Shown here one piece after another: positions 36,008 to 45,047 of a stretch of DNA of 64,000 nucleotides. The notes beneath the pieces were generated by a model, which saw only the letters and a program-made list of their open reading frames with translations, was not told the DNA's origin and searched no databases. Location of the stretch: the NCBI RefSeq assembly GCF_028689845.1, contig NZ_JAQVCH010000007.1, positions 37,733 to 101,732 of the forward strand, read 5' to 3'. The stretch is from Flavobacterium sp. (GTDB lineage: Bacteria; Bacteroidota; Bacteroidia; Flavobacteriales; Flavobacteriaceae). The stretch's first letter is position 1; every line of letters begins with the position of its first letter. A program made the position numbers and the translations under genes.

Positions 36008-37162
36008 ATGACAAGTTTGTTAGTTCTAATTGTTTTAGTTTTTGTATCGGTTGCTATTTGGCAATTAACCAAGATTTTTGATTTAACTCAAATTGGTAAT
36101 AGTGCGAATAATACTCAAGTAGCAAATGATAATGATAATAGTGTCAATGGTTATTTAATGTTTGCCTTTTTGGTATTCATCTATTTAACTACTATTTTCT
36201 GTGTTGTAGAATATGGTCATTTTCCATTAATGAGTAATGCCGCTTCAGAACATGGAGAGGATGTTGACCGTTTGATGTGGATTTCGATGATTTTGATTTT
36301 TATCGTTCAGACCATAACACAAGGATTATTGCATTATTTTGCTTTTAAATATCGTGGGAAAAAAGGGAAAATAGCTCTTTATTTTGCAGATAATAATAAA
36401 TTAGAAGCGGTTTGGAGTATTATTCCTGCGATTACTTTAGCTGGTTTAATTCTTTATGGATTATATGCATGGACAAATATTATGTTTGTTGATGAGGAAA
36501 CAGAAAACCCAATGGTAGTTGAAATTTATGCAAAACAGTTTGGATGGGAAGTTCGTTATGCTGGGGAAGATAATGTGTTAGGAAAAGCGAATGTACGTTA
36601 TATTGAAGGAATCAATACTTTAGGGGTTGATTTAGCCGATCCAAATGCTCAAGATGATAAACAAGCTTCCGAATTACACTTGCCAAAAGGAGTAAAAGTA
36701 GTTTTTAAAATTCGTTCACAAGATGTTTTGCACTCTGCTTATATGCCTCATTTTAGAGCACAAATGAACTGTGTTCCAGGTATGGTTACCCAATTTGCGT
36801 TTACACCTACGGTGACTACAGACGAAATGCGTAACACCAAGGAAATGAAAGAGAAAGTTGATGTTATCAATAAAATTAGAGCAGATAAAAGCAAAGAATT
36901 AGTAGCTCTTGGCCAAGAAGCTTTAGATCCTTATACTTTTGATTACTTGTTGCTTTGTAATAAGATTTGTGGAAAATCACATTATAACATGCAAATGAAA
37001 ATTATAGTAGAAAGCCCAGAAGATTTCAAAAAATGGCTTAAAGGACAAACGACTTTAGTACAAAATATTAAAGCACAAGAAAAACCAGTAGAAACTGCTC
37101 CTGTATTAATGGATTCTACTGCGACTATTAAAGATTCAACTTTGGTTGCACAAATAAAATAA
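36008..37162 (+). CDS. coxB: Cytochrome c oxidase subunit II
   Basis: 384 residues. Membrane helices at about 1-22, 50-72, 95-115 and 140-160, then a cupredoxin CuA domain. The CuA ligands are visible: LHSAYMPHFRAQ (His) and CNKICGKSHYNMQM (C-x3-C-x3-H and Met). It receives electrons from the cytochrome c domains encoded just upstream and passes them to subunit I. It is longer than classical subunit II because of extra N-terminal helices and a C-terminal tail, as in other Flavobacteriia (from memory). It sits between actF and coxA with gaps near 20 bases. Confidence 0.95.
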   Translation: MTSLLVLIVLVFVSVAIWQLTKIFDLTQIGNSANNTQVANDNDNSVNGYLMFAFLVFIYLTTIFCVVEYGHFPLMSNAASEHGEDVDRLMWISMILIFIVQTITQGLLHYFAFKYRGKKGKIALYFADNNKLEAVWSIIPAITLAGLILYGLYAWTNIMFVDEETENPMVVEIYAKQFGWEVRYAGEDNVLGKANVRYIEGINTLGVDLADPNAQDDKQASELHLPKGVKVVFKIRSQDVLHSAYMPHFRAQMNCVPGMVTQFAFTPTVTTDEMRNTKEMKEKVDVINKIRADKSKELVALGQEALDPYTFDYLLLCNKICGKSHYNMQMKIIVESPEDFKKWLKGQTTLVQNIKAQEKPVETAPVLMDSTATIKDSTLVAQIK

Positions 37163-37185
37163 TTAGAAAATTATAATTTAATACT

Positions 37186-38988
37186 ATGTCAGCACAAGAT
37201 CACTCAAACGAATTAGATCACGGACACGAGCACGAACATCACCATAAAGATACTTTTATCACAAAGTATATCTTTAGTATTGACCATAAAATGATTGCCA
37301 AACAATACCTTCTTACTGGTATGATAATGGGTATCATTGGTGTGAGTATGTCGTTGTTGTTTAGAATGCAATTGGCATGGCCAGAAGAGTCTTTTCAAAT
37401 ATTTAATATTCTTTTAGGAGATAATTATGCTCCAGGAGGTGTGATGCGTAACGATATTTATTTAGCGTTAGTAACCATTCACGGAACAATCATGGTTTTC
37501 TTTGTGTTAACCGCGGGACTCAGTGGAACATTTAGTAACCTCTTAATTCCATTTCAAATTGGAGCTAGAGATATGGCCTCAGGATTCTTGAACATGATTT
37601 CATATTGGCTATTTTTCTTATCAGCCGTAATTATGTTGAGTTCATTGTTTGTTGAATCTGGACCTGCATCTGCAGGATGGACAATTTATCCTCCGTTAAG
37701 TGCCTTGCCTCAAGCAATTCCAGGCTCTGGGACAGGTATGACTCTTTGGTTAATTTCAATGGCTATATTTATTGCTTCTTCATTAATGGGGTCTTTAAAT
37801 TATATCGTTACCGTAATTAACTTAAGAACAAAAGGAATGTCTATGACTAGACTTCCGCTTACAATTTGGACATTCTTTGTTACCGCTATAATTGGTGTGG
37901 TTTCTTTCCCAGTATTATTATCTGCTGCATTATTATTAATTTTTGATAGAAGTTTTGGTACTTCTTTCTTCTTGTCTGATATATATATAGCCGGTGAAGT
38001 ATTACATTATCAAGGTGGTTCGCCTGTTTTATTCGAGCATTTATTCTGGTTCTTAGGTCACCCTGAGGTATATATTGTAATTTTACCTGCAATGGGTATC
38101 GTTTCTGAAGTGATGGCAACTAATTCTCGCAAACCAATTTTTGGTTATCGAGCGATGATTATGTCCGTAATTGCAATTGCATTTTTATCTACAATTGTTT
38201 GGGGACACCATATGTTCGTTTCTGGGATGAATCCATTCTTAGGTTCTGTATTTACATTTACCACTTTATTGATTGCTATTCCATCTGCGGTTAAAGCCTT
38301 TAACTGGATAACTACACTTTGGAAAGGGAATCTGCAATTAAACCCTGCAATGTTATTCTCTATTGGTATGGTTTCTACTTTTATTACTGGAGGTTTAACT
38401 GGAATTATTTTAGGAGATAGTACTTTAGATATTAACGTTCATGATACTTATTTCGTAATTGCTCACTTTCACTTAGTAATGGGTATTTCTGCTCTTTATG
38501 GAATGTTTGCAGGAATCTATCATTGGTTCCCAAGAATGTTCGGTAGAATGTTAAATAAAAATTTAGGATATGTTCATTTCTGGATAACAGCGATTTGTGC
38601 TTATGGTGTTTTCTTTCCAATGCACTTTATCGGAATGGCTGGTTTACCAAGAAGATATTATACCAATACAGCATTCCCATTGTTTGATGATTTACAAAAC
38701 GTAAATGTCATTATTACTTTGTTCGCCTTAGTGGGTGGAGCTTTCCAATTGGTGTTTATCTGGAATTTTTTCCACAGTATGTTCTATGGAGAAAAAGCCG
38801 TTCAAAACCCTTGGAAATCTAATACGTTAGAATGGACTGCACCAGTAGAACACATACATGGAAACTGGCCTGGAGCTATTCCAGAAGTACACAGATGGCC
38901 TTATGATTATAGTAAGCCTGGTTTTGAAGAAGATTTTATTCCTCAAACAGTACCAATGGGTCCAGATGAAGAAAAATTACATCATTAA
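37186..38988 (+). CDS. coxA: Cytochrome c oxidase subunit I
   Basis: 600 residues, twelve membrane helices. Catalytic signatures of an A-type haem-copper oxidase: HGTIMVFFVLTAGLSG (haem a ligand), WFLGHPEVYIVILPAMG (CuB His and the cross-linked Tyr), VWGHHMFVSGM (CuB His pair), HDTYFVIAHFHLVMG (haem a3 and a ligands). The first 20 residues are very histidine-rich (LDHGHEHEHHHKDTF). It reduces oxygen to water and pumps protons. Last gene of the operon; haem O synthase and subunit III are encoded 24 kb away at the right end. Confidence 0.97.
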   Translation: MSAQDHSNELDHGHEHEHHHKDTFITKYIFSIDHKMIAKQYLLTGMIMGIIGVSMSLLFRMQLAWPEESFQIFNILLGDNYAPGGVMRNDIYLALVTIHGTIMVFFVLTAGLSGTFSNLLIPFQIGARDMASGFLNMISYWLFFLSAVIMLSSLFVESGPASAGWTIYPPLSALPQAIPGSGTGMTLWLISMAIFIASSLMGSLNYIVTVINLRTKGMSMTRLPLTIWTFFVTAIIGVVSFPVLLSAALLLIFDRSFGTSFFLSDIYIAGEVLHYQGGSPVLFEHLFWFLGHPEVYIVILPAMGIVSEVMATNSRKPIFGYRAMIMSVIAIAFLSTIVWGHHMFVSGMNPFLGSVFTFTTLLIAIPSAVKAFNWITTLWKGNLQLNPAMLFSIGMVSTFITGGLTGIILGDSTLDINVHDTYFVIAHFHLVMGISALYGMFAGIYHWFPRMFGRMLNKNLGYVHFWITAICAYGVFFPMHFIGMAGLPRRYYTNTAFPLFDDLQNVNVIITLFALVGGAFQLVFIWNFFHSMFYGEKAVQNPWKSNTLEWTAPVEHIHGNWPGAIPEVHRWPYDYSKPGFEEDFIPQTVPMGPDEEKLHH

Positions 38989-39013
38989 TCTATATTTTAT
39001 TAATTCATATTTA

Positions 39014-39047
39014 AAGTCCTTTCATCTTCTTGAAAGGGCTTTTTTAT
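39014..39047 (+). terminator. Terminator of the act-cox operon
   Basis: AAGTCCTTTCA (39014-39024) pairs with TGAAAGGGCTT (39031-39041) with one G-T wobble and a six-base loop, followed by T5. Confidence 0.93.
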
Positions 39048-39096
39048 TTATCTTTATCCAAGTAGATAAATCAATCCATTCTCTTATAACTATTCC

Positions 39097-39104
39097 TATC
39101 TTTG
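39097..39104 (+). promoter_or_regulatory. Putative -7 box of ruvB, implying a leaderless mRNA
   Basis: TATCTTTG is an exact -7 match and ends only four bases before the ruvB ATG at 39109. Transcription would start on or next to the start codon. No good -33 match lies upstream. Confidence 0.45.
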
Positions 39105-39108
39105 TGAC

Positions 39109-40131
39109 ATGAATGAAAATTTAGACCCTTCCAAAAATAATTATAACCCAGAAGAGTTAGATATTGAGAGAAAGCTTCGGCCTCTCTCTTTTGACGATTT
39201 TTCCGGACAAGATCAAGTACTCGAAAATTTAAAAGTATTTGTTGAAGCCGCTAACCAAAGGGAGGAAGCGTTAGATCATACTTTATTTCATGGTCCGCCC
39301 GGTTTAGGAAAAACTACTTTGGCAAATATTCTTGCCAATGAATTAGGAGTTGGAATTAAAATCACTTCTGGTCCTGTATTGGACAAACCGGGTGATTTAG
39401 CAGGATTATTAACTAATTTAGAAGAAAGAGACGTCCTTTTTATTGATGAGATTCATCGATTAAGCCCAATTGTAGAAGAATATTTATATTCTGCTATGGA
39501 AGATTTTAAAATTGATATTATGATTGAATCGGGTCCAAATGCTCGAAGCGTTCAAATCAACCTCAATCCGTTTACTCTTGTTGGTGCGACTACTCGTTCT
39601 GGTTTATTAACCGCTCCTATGAGAGCTCGATTCGGAATTCAAAGTCGCCTACAATATTATAATACCGAACTACTAACCACTATCGTTCAACGAAGTGCTT
39701 CAATTTTAAAAGTTCCCATTTCGATGGAAGCTGCTATTGAAATCGCTGGAAGAAGTCGTGGAACACCTCGAATTGCCAATGCACTATTGCGTCGCGTTAG
39801 AGATTTTGCTCAAATTAAAGGGAATGGAACTATTGATATTGAAATAGCACGCTATGCTTTAAAAGCCCTGCATGTTGATGCCCATGGTTTAGATGAAATG
39901 GATAACAAAATTCTAATTACAATCATTGACAAGTTTAAAGGAGGACCAGTTGGATTATCTACTTTGGCTACTGCCGTTTCTGAAAGCGGCGAAACTATCG
40001 AAGAAGTTTATGAACCTTTTTTAATTCAAGAAGGATTTATTATGCGAACACCTAGAGGTCGTGAAGTGACTGATAAAGCGTATAAACATTTGGGTAAAAT
40101 AAGAACAAATATACAAGGTGGATTATTCTAG
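39109..40131 (+). CDS. ruvB: Holliday junction branch migration helicase RuvB
   Basis: 340 residues. Walker [12 protein letters not shown], Walker [10 protein letters not shown], sensor 1 GATTRSGLL, arginine-finger region [16 protein letters not shown] and the winged-helix end [20 protein letters not shown]+ motor of the RuvAB complex. ruvA is not adjacent but lies at 50090, a split arrangement. The ATG is preceded closely by a -7-like box. Confidence 0.98.
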   Translation: MNENLDPSKNNYNPEELDIERKLRPLSFDDFSGQDQVLENLKVFVEAANQREEALDHTLFHGPPGLGKTTLANILANELGVGIKITSGPVLDKPGDLAGLLTNLEERDVLFIDEIHRLSPIVEEYLYSAMEDFKIDIMIESGPNARSVQINLNPFTLVGATTRSGLLTAPMRARFGIQSRLQYYNTELLTTIVQRSASILKVPISMEAAIEIAGRSRGTPRIANALLRRVRDFAQIKGNGTIDIEIARYALKALHVDAHGLDEMDNKILITIIDKFKGGPVGLSTLATAVSESGETIEEVYEPFLIQEGFIMRTPRGREVTDKAYKHLGKIRTNIQGGLF

Positions 40132-40167
40132 CCTGGAGTATTTTTCGGCTAAAAATATGCTTTAACA

Positions 40168-41508
40168 ATGAATGAAAGTCAAAAAATACCTGAAGTTTCG
40201 TTTTTAAAGTTTCTCAATCATGCCGGTAGTATTTTAAAAAATCCTTTGCCCTTTCATGAAAAAAACTTTAATAAATTGGGAGATATCTTCCGATTAAAAA
40301 TTGGTTTTGGAAAGTCCGTTTTGTTTTGTCGAGATGCTATTTTGCTCAACCATGTTTTACAAAAAAATCAAAAGAACTATACAAAATCTTCTATTCAAAC
40401 CAAAGACGTTGCTAAATATGTAGGAAAGGGTTTGCTAACGGCAGAAGGTGAAGTATGGCAAAAACAACGGAAACTTATTCAACCCGCTTTTCATAAAAGT
40501 CAATTAATGCTTTTGTTGGATACCATCCAAAATACAATTAGTGCAGAATTAGAAAATATTCAAACAGATAGACCAATTGATATTTTTCCAGTTTTTAATG
40601 ACCTAGCTTTTCAAACGGTAGTGAAATCTATTTTTAATATCGAGATGGAAGCCAAAGACGTCAAAGTATTACAACATACAACAGAGGCAACTCAAAGTAT
40701 GTTGGTACAAGAATTGAGACAGCCATTTCTAGTTTGGTGGTTCGAGCTTTCTGGCAAAACCAAACGTCATTTAGATATGACAGATAATTCTCGAGCTATT
40801 TTAAGACGATTAGTTGCCGAACGAATACAGAGCAAAGATAGACGTGATGATTTATTAGATATGCTTTTAGATGCCAAATATGAAGATGGCTCTACCATGG
40901 AAGAAAGTCAGTTAATCGATGAAATTCTTATTCTTTTTGCAGCTGGACATGAAACCACCTCTAACGCATTGACGTTTTGTACTGAACTTTTAGCAAGACA
41001 CCCAGCGGTTCAAAATAAGATTTTTGAAGAAGTAAGAAACATCAAACAAGAAACGAATAATTTAATGGAACGCATTAAAATGGCTTCTTATACTAAACAA
41101 GTGATTGAAGAAGCAATGCGGCTCTATCCACCGGCTTATTTTATAGATCGGGTGAATAAAGAAAATGACGAATGTAATGGTGTTTTCTTACCAAAAGGCT
41201 CTAATTTGTTATTTTCGGTTTATGAAATTCATCGGCATAAAGATTTTTGGGAGGATCCTACTGCTTTTAAACCTGAACGCTTTGCAAAAGAAAATGCATT
41301 AAAACTTTCTAAACATTATTATCCTTTTGGAGCAGGTCCACGGATGTGTATTGGTAATAATTTTGCCATGTATGAGATGGTTCTTGCGATACTCTCGCTT
41401 GTAGAAAAATATGAAATTGTTGAGAAAAAAAGCCCAATTGAAATCAAGCCCTTAATTACTTTAAAGCCTAAAAATGCTATTTTAGAATTTAAGTTGCGTT
41501 ATGAATAG
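40168..41508 (+). CDS. Cytochrome P450
   Basis: 446 residues. P450 hallmarks: I-helix [15 protein letters not shown] (oxygen-activating Thr), ExxR motif [16 protein letters not shown] motif FKPERFAKE, and haem loop [20 protein letters not shown] with the axial Cys. No membrane anchor or fused reductase domain is visible, so it needs an external redox partner, not encoded nearby. N-terminal [20 protein letters not shown] resembles CYP4/CYP102-like fatty-acid hydroxylases; the substrate is unknown. It overlaps queG by 8 bases, indicating co-transcription. Confidence 0.95.
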   Translation: MNESQKIPEVSFLKFLNHAGSILKNPLPFHEKNFNKLGDIFRLKIGFGKSVLFCRDAILLNHVLQKNQKNYTKSSIQTKDVAKYVGKGLLTAEGEVWQKQRKLIQPAFHKSQLMLLLDTIQNTISAELENIQTDRPIDIFPVFNDLAFQTVVKSIFNIEMEAKDVKVLQHTTEATQSMLVQELRQPFLVWWFELSGKTKRHLDMTDNSRAILRRLVAERIQSKDRRDDLLDMLLDAKYEDGSTMEESQLIDEILILFAAGHETTSNALTFCTELLARHPAVQNKIFEEVRNIKQETNNLMERIKMASYTKQVIEEAMRLYPPAYFIDRVNKENDECNGVFLPKGSNLLFSVYEIHRHKDFWEDPTAFKPERFAKENALKLSKHYYPFGAGPRMCIGNNFAMYEMVLAILSLVEKYEIVEKKSPIEIKPLITLKPKNAILEFKLRYE

Positions 41509-42433
41509 TAAAGAACAATATACTTATTTAATTAAACAAGAGGCCAAACGGCTTGGGTTTTTGTCGTGTGGGATTGCTAAAGCAGGTTTTTTGGAAGAGG
41601 AAGCACCTCGTCTAGAAAATTGGTTAAATCAACAAATGAATGGTAAAATGCAGTACATGGAAAACCATTTTGACAAACGGTTAAACCCTACTTTGCTTGT
41701 AGATGATGCCAAAAGTGTCATTTCGTTACTCTTGAACTATTATCCTTCTGATTTTCAGAATGAAGAAAGTTATAAAATTTCGAAATATGCATATGGAGAA
41801 GATTATCATTTTATAATTAAAGAAAAATTAAAAGAACTTTTGTCGTTTATTCAAACTGAAATTGGCGAAGTTTCTGGACGAGCTTTTGTTGATTCAGCTC
41901 CAGTTTTAGATAAAGCTTGGGCTGCCAAAAGCGGCTTGGGTTGGATAGGAAAAAACAGTAATCTCATCACACAAAAAGTTGGTTCATTCTATTTTATTGC
42001 AGAGTTAATTGTGGATATTGAACTTGATTACGATGCTCCAACTACCGATCATTGTGGTTCGTGTACCGCTTGCATTGATGCGTGTCCTACCGAAGCTATT
42101 GTTTCTCCGTATGTGGTTGATGGTAGCAAATGCATTTCTTATTTTACAATTGAATTAAAAGAAGCTATTCCATCAGAAATGAACGGAAAATTTGACGATT
42201 GGATTTTTGGTTGTGATATTTGTCAAGATGTTTGTCCTTGGAATCGGTTTTCTAAAGCACATCAAGAACCGCTTTTTCAGGCCAAACCAGAATTGTTATC
42301 CTATACCAAGAAAGATTGGGAAGAAATTACCGAGGATGTTTTTAAAGCCGTTTTTAAAAATTCTGCCGTTAAACGAACAAAATTAGAAGGTTTTAAAAGA
42401 AATGTTTCGTTTTTATTGAACACTAAAAAATAG
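41501..42433 (+). CDS. queG: Epoxyqueuosine reductase
   Basis: 310 residues. N-terminal cobalamin-binding part ([57 protein letters not shown]), then two [4Fe-4S] clusters: [16 protein letters not shown] and [11 protein letters not shown], with CISYFTIE between. QueG reduces epoxyqueuosine to queuosine in tRNA position 34, the last pathway step. It overlaps the P450 gene by 8 bases, an unusual pairing. The E. coli-type C-terminal HEAT repeats are absent, as in short QueG forms. Confidence 0.96.
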   Translation: MNSKEQYTYLIKQEAKRLGFLSCGIAKAGFLEEEAPRLENWLNQQMNGKMQYMENHFDKRLNPTLLVDDAKSVISLLLNYYPSDFQNEESYKISKYAYGEDYHFIIKEKLKELLSFIQTEIGEVSGRAFVDSAPVLDKAWAAKSGLGWIGKNSNLITQKVGSFYFIAELIVDIELDYDAPTTDHCGSCTACIDACPTEAIVSPYVVDGSKCISYFTIELKEAIPSEMNGKFDDWIFGCDICQDVCPWNRFSKAHQEPLFQAKPELLSYTKKDWEEITEDVFKAVFKNSAVKRTKLEGFKRNVSFLLNTKK

Positions 42434-42435
42434 GA

Positions 42436-42462
42436 ATAAAAAAACACCGGCGAACCGGTGTT
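42436..42462 (-). terminator. Terminator shared by the queG and gdhA transcripts
   Basis: AACACCGG (42443-42450), CGAA loop, CCGGTGTT (42455-42462). Read on the minus strand the stem is followed by TTTTTTTATT, a proper intrinsic terminator for the unit running leftwards from gdhA. On the plus strand, after queG, the T tail is missing. Confidence 0.8.
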
Positions 42463-42565
42463 AAAACTGCAATTGTATCAAACGAAAATAGTCTATGCCT
42501 TACAGATTACAAAGCATGAAAAATTTTCAATTGCTTTTTTTTGAAGTGAAAAAAATGAAAAAAAA

Positions 42566-42985
42566 CTAAATAGAATCTGTTTTCTTTAATTCCTTATTAA
42601 TTTTGGAAATCATATTTTTCTTAAGTTTTCTGTATTGAGATAAAAAAGACTCCATCAGAAACTTAAATTCAATGTAATCGTTTAAATAAAACGTTTCACA
42701 TTCTAGATTATCACATTCATTAATGCCTTGTAATTTTACAGTATAGTTGGTCAGTTTAGATATAAAGGCATTATTTTCTAACTGTTTAGCATCTAATTTT
42801 AGAATAAGTTTCTTTACAGATTCTTGTTCTTTTTCGGAGTGTTTCTGCTTTTTTAGCAATGTCTTAAAGAAACTTACTTCTTCCTTTATGACTAATAATT
42901 CTTCTCTCCAATGTTCAATATCACGGAAAATTAGTAATTTTTGAACATCTTCTTGATTTTGATGCTTTTTAAGAAATAAATCCAT
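42566..42985 (-). CDS. Unknown coiled-coil protein
   Basis: 139 residues, almost entirely helical and charged. Two predicted coiled-coil stretches: about 25-75 (EELLVIKEEVSFFKTLLKKQ, SEKEQESVKKLILKLDAKQL) and about 105-139 (YIEFKFLMESFLSQYRKLKK). Two cysteines lie in NECDNLECETF. No signal or membrane segment; cytosolic. It starts 10 bases after the Rnk-like gene and ends before a terminator, so it is the third gene of the gdhA unit. No family recognised; similar small coil proteins beside GreA-type genes occur in Flavobacteria (from memory). Confidence 0.7.
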   Translation of the reverse strand: MDLFLKKHQNQEDVQKLLIFRDIEHWREELLVIKEEVSFFKTLLKKQKHSEKEQESVKKLILKLDAKQLENNAFISKLTNYTVKLQGINECDNLECETFYLNDYIEFKFLMESFLSQYRKLKKNMISKINKELKKTDSI

Positions 42986-42995
42986 ACTGTTTGTA

Positions 42996-43388
42996 TTAAA
43001 CGGGTTGTTCTACTTTGGTAATCGTTATCGTGTTAACACCGGATGGAAATTCCCATTGAATTTCATCATTTTCAGCATAGCCATATAAGGCCAAGCCCAT
43101 TGGAGCTAACACAGATAATTTGTTTTGAGACAAATCGCTTTTTTCAGGAGTGACCAATTGAAATTTCTTTTCGTCACTTAAACTGGTTTTTATTGTCACA
43201 ATAGAATTAAGGCGAATTACATCTTCTGGCATTTTAGAACTATCTAATAATTTGGCCATTTTTAATTCATCCATCAACTTTTCAAAAGACAACCGATATG
43301 TTTTATCTCTTCCATTTTGAATAGTTGAAAAAAGTGTTTTCAATTTTTCTAATTCTTTTTTATCAACTACAACCTTATCGTATTTCAT
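42996..43388 (-). CDS. GreA/GreB C-terminal domain protein, Rnk-like
   Basis: 130 residues. Short N-terminal helical part (MKYDKVVVDKKELEKLKTLF) rather than the full GreA coiled-coil, then a GreA/GreB C-terminal domain: IVTIKTSLSDEKKFQLVTPE, LSVLAPMGLALYGYAENDEI and WEFPSGVNTITITKVEQPV. This is the layout of Rnk, which binds RNA polymerase but cannot rescue stalled complexes. It lies 18 bases after gdhA and 10 bases before the coiled-coil gene, so it is likely co-transcribed with both from the sigma-54 promoter. Confidence 0.85.
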   Translation of the reverse strand: MKYDKVVVDKKELEKLKTLFSTIQNGRDKTYRLSFEKLMDELKMAKLLDSSKMPEDVIRLNSIVTIKTSLSDEKKFQLVTPEKSDLSQNKLSVLAPMGLALYGYAENDEIQWEFPSGVNTITITKVEQPV

Positions 43389-43406
43389 AATTTTTTTTGT
43401 AAAATA

Positions 43407-44687
43407 TTAAGGAAAAATTCCTCTTTGAATATAGGCAGTTTCAATTCTTCTAATCGCTAAAATATAAGCGGCAGTTCTGAAATCAACTTGCTCTTCATTC
43501 ATTAAATTGTAAACTTTTTTGAAATTTTCAGTCAATTTCTTTTCGATTTTAACCATCACTTCATCTAATGGCCAAAGCTCTCCATTTCTGTTTTGTAGCC
43601 ACTCAAAATAACTTCCAATAACACCACCAGAATTACACAAAATATCTGGAATGATGGTCACGCCATTGGCTAATAAAATTCGTTCGGCTTCATTATTTGT
43701 TGGGCCATTAGCACCTTCAGCAATAATTTTCGATTTGATTTGATTAGCGTTTTTCTCCGTAATTTGATTGCCTAAAGCGGCAGGAATAATGAAGTCACAC
43801 TCTAATCCGAAAAATTCTGCGGGCTCCATTTCTGCAGCTCCTTCAAAACCTTTTACCGAACCTTTTCTTGGTTTACAATGTTCATACAAATCGGCCACAT
43901 TAATACCGTCTTTATTATAAAGTGTTGCATGCGCATCTTGTACAGCAAGTAAAATAGCTCCATCATCATTTAAGAATTTAGAAGCCCAATATCCAACATT
44001 TCCAAAACCTTGAACAATGAATTTTTTGCCTTTTAAGGATTCATTATTTTTTTCAAATAACAAACGCAAGGTAATGTAAACACCAAAACCTGTAGCTCTA
44101 TCTCTTCCGTCTAGGCCTCCCGAACCTACTGGTTTTCCTGTAACTACATGTTTGTTGTTTGCCCGGTCGCTAGGAGATTTAGTCGACATAAAAGTATCTG
44201 CCATCCAAGCCATTGTTTGTTCATTGGTGTTCACGTCTGGAGCTGGAATATCATATTCTGGTCCGATATTTTCACCTAAAGCATAAGTAAAACGACGCGT
44301 AATACGCTCTAATTCTCCAATAGAATAGTTACGAGGATCTATTTGAATTCCTCCTTTTGCTCCACCATAAGGCAAACCTGCTAGAGAAGTTTTCCATGTC
44401 ATCCACATTGCTAAAGCTTTGGCATCATCCACATCAACGGTTGGGTGATATCGCAATCCGCCTTTGTAAGGTCCTAATGCATTGTTGTGTTGTACACGGT
44501 ATCCTGTAAAGATTTCAACCGAACCATCGTCCATTTTTACTGGAAAATGAATGATAATTTCATTGTTCGTTATCGAAAGAATTCTTCGAATATTCGGGTT
44601 TAAATTCATGGAATCGGCAGTTTTGTTAAACTGCTCGAGTACATTGTCAAGCATTGTTTTTGGTTTCTGATCTTTTAAAATTTCCAT
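43407..44687 (-). CDS. gdhA: Glutamate dehydrogenase
   Basis: 426 residues, the usual size of Glu/Leu/Phe/Val dehydrogenases of the hexameric type. Signatures: YRVQHNNALGPYKGGLRYHP, the catalytic-lysine motif LPYGGAKGGIQIDP, PAPDVNTNEQTMAWMAD and the Rossmann GFGNVGYWASKFL. It interconverts glutamate with 2-oxoglutarate and ammonium; the cofactor cannot be fixed by eye. Upstream is a sigma-54 promoter (44911-44926), then about 210 bases of leader containing a long palindrome. The NtrC-type regulator gene lies immediately upstream. First gene of a likely three-gene operon. Confidence 0.95.
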   Translation of the reverse strand: MEILKDQKPKTMLDNVLEQFNKTADSMNLNPNIRRILSITNNEIIIHFPVKMDDGSVEIFTGYRVQHNNALGPYKGGLRYHPTVDVDDAKALAMWMTWKTSLAGLPYGGAKGGIQIDPRNYSIGELERITRRFTYALGENIGPEYDIPAPDVNTNEQTMAWMADTFMSTKSPSDRANNKHVVTGKPVGSGGLDGRDRATGFGVYITLRLLFEKNNESLKGKKFIVQGFGNVGYWASKFLNDDGAILLAVQDAHATLYNKDGINVADLYEHCKPRKGSVKGFEGAAEMEPAEFFGLECDFIIPAALGNQITEKNANQIKSKIIAEGANGPTNNEAERILLANGVTIIPDILCNSGGVIGSYFEWLQNRNGELWPLDEVMVKIEKKLTENFKKVYNLMNEEQVDFRTAAYILAIRRIETAYIQRGIFP

Positions 44688-44800
44688 TTATATTTAGTTT
44701 ATTTATAAATTCTTTACATACAGTTTTGAGTTTCTGCCTCTAAACCTCGTTTTTGTAAACTTCAAAAACTTAAATAAGTCAAACCAGAAAAAGTAATAAC

Positions 44801-44826
44801 TTCTGAAAATAAATTTATTTTCAGAA
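44801..44826. repeat. Perfect 26-bp palindrome in the gdhA leader
   Basis: The sequence from 44801 (TTCTGAAAATAAA) to 44826 is its own reverse complement, with no interruption. It lies about 75 bases after the predicted sigma-54 start site and 114 bases before the gdhA start codon. It could be an operator, or a hairpin in the leader RNA with a short AATT-centred loop. There is no T run on either side, so it is not a good terminator. Confidence 0.7.
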
Positions 44827-44910
44827 ATGATTTAAACTTTTTCTTAGACAAAGATGTTTTTTTAAAGTTGCCTCTTCATTCATGCGTAAGCATATTTCAA
44901 AACATTACAA

Positions 44911-44926
44911 AGCAAGAGGCGTGCCA
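44911..44926 (-). promoter_or_regulatory. Sigma-54 (RpoN) promoter of gdhA
   Basis: On the minus strand the sequence reads TGGCAC-GCCTC-TTGCT, matching the -24/-12 consensus TGGCAC-N5-TTGCA/T at every fixed position (GG at -24, GC at -12, correct spacing). It points at gdhA, and the gene directly upstream encodes a sigma-54 activator. Start site expected near 44900. Confidence 0.85.
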
Positions 44927-45003
44927 ATCTTAATATAAAAGAGTAACATTACTAAAAATCAGCTGTTTGAAGTAAAAGCCATTTCAAAATCTAAATAAAT
45001 ACT

Positions 45004-45038
45004 GGGTAAAAAAGCATCAAACGGGGATAATTTACCCG
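45004..45038. promoter_or_regulatory. Putative upstream activator sites for the gdhA promoter
   Basis: CGGGGATAATTTACCCG (45022-45038) is an imperfect dyad with GGG/CCC ends, and GGGTAAA (45004-45010) is a second half-site. They lie 80-110 bases upstream of the -24 element, a normal place for NtrC-type activator sites. The same GGGTAA/TTACCC dyad occurs before the kinase gene. Confidence 0.6.
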
Positions 45039-45047
45039 AATTTTAAA

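Noticed and set aside
42467..42538. GCAATTG / CAATTGC inverted repeat downstream of the gdhA unit
   Set aside because: Short arms with a long AT-rich spacer; expected by chance in this composition.
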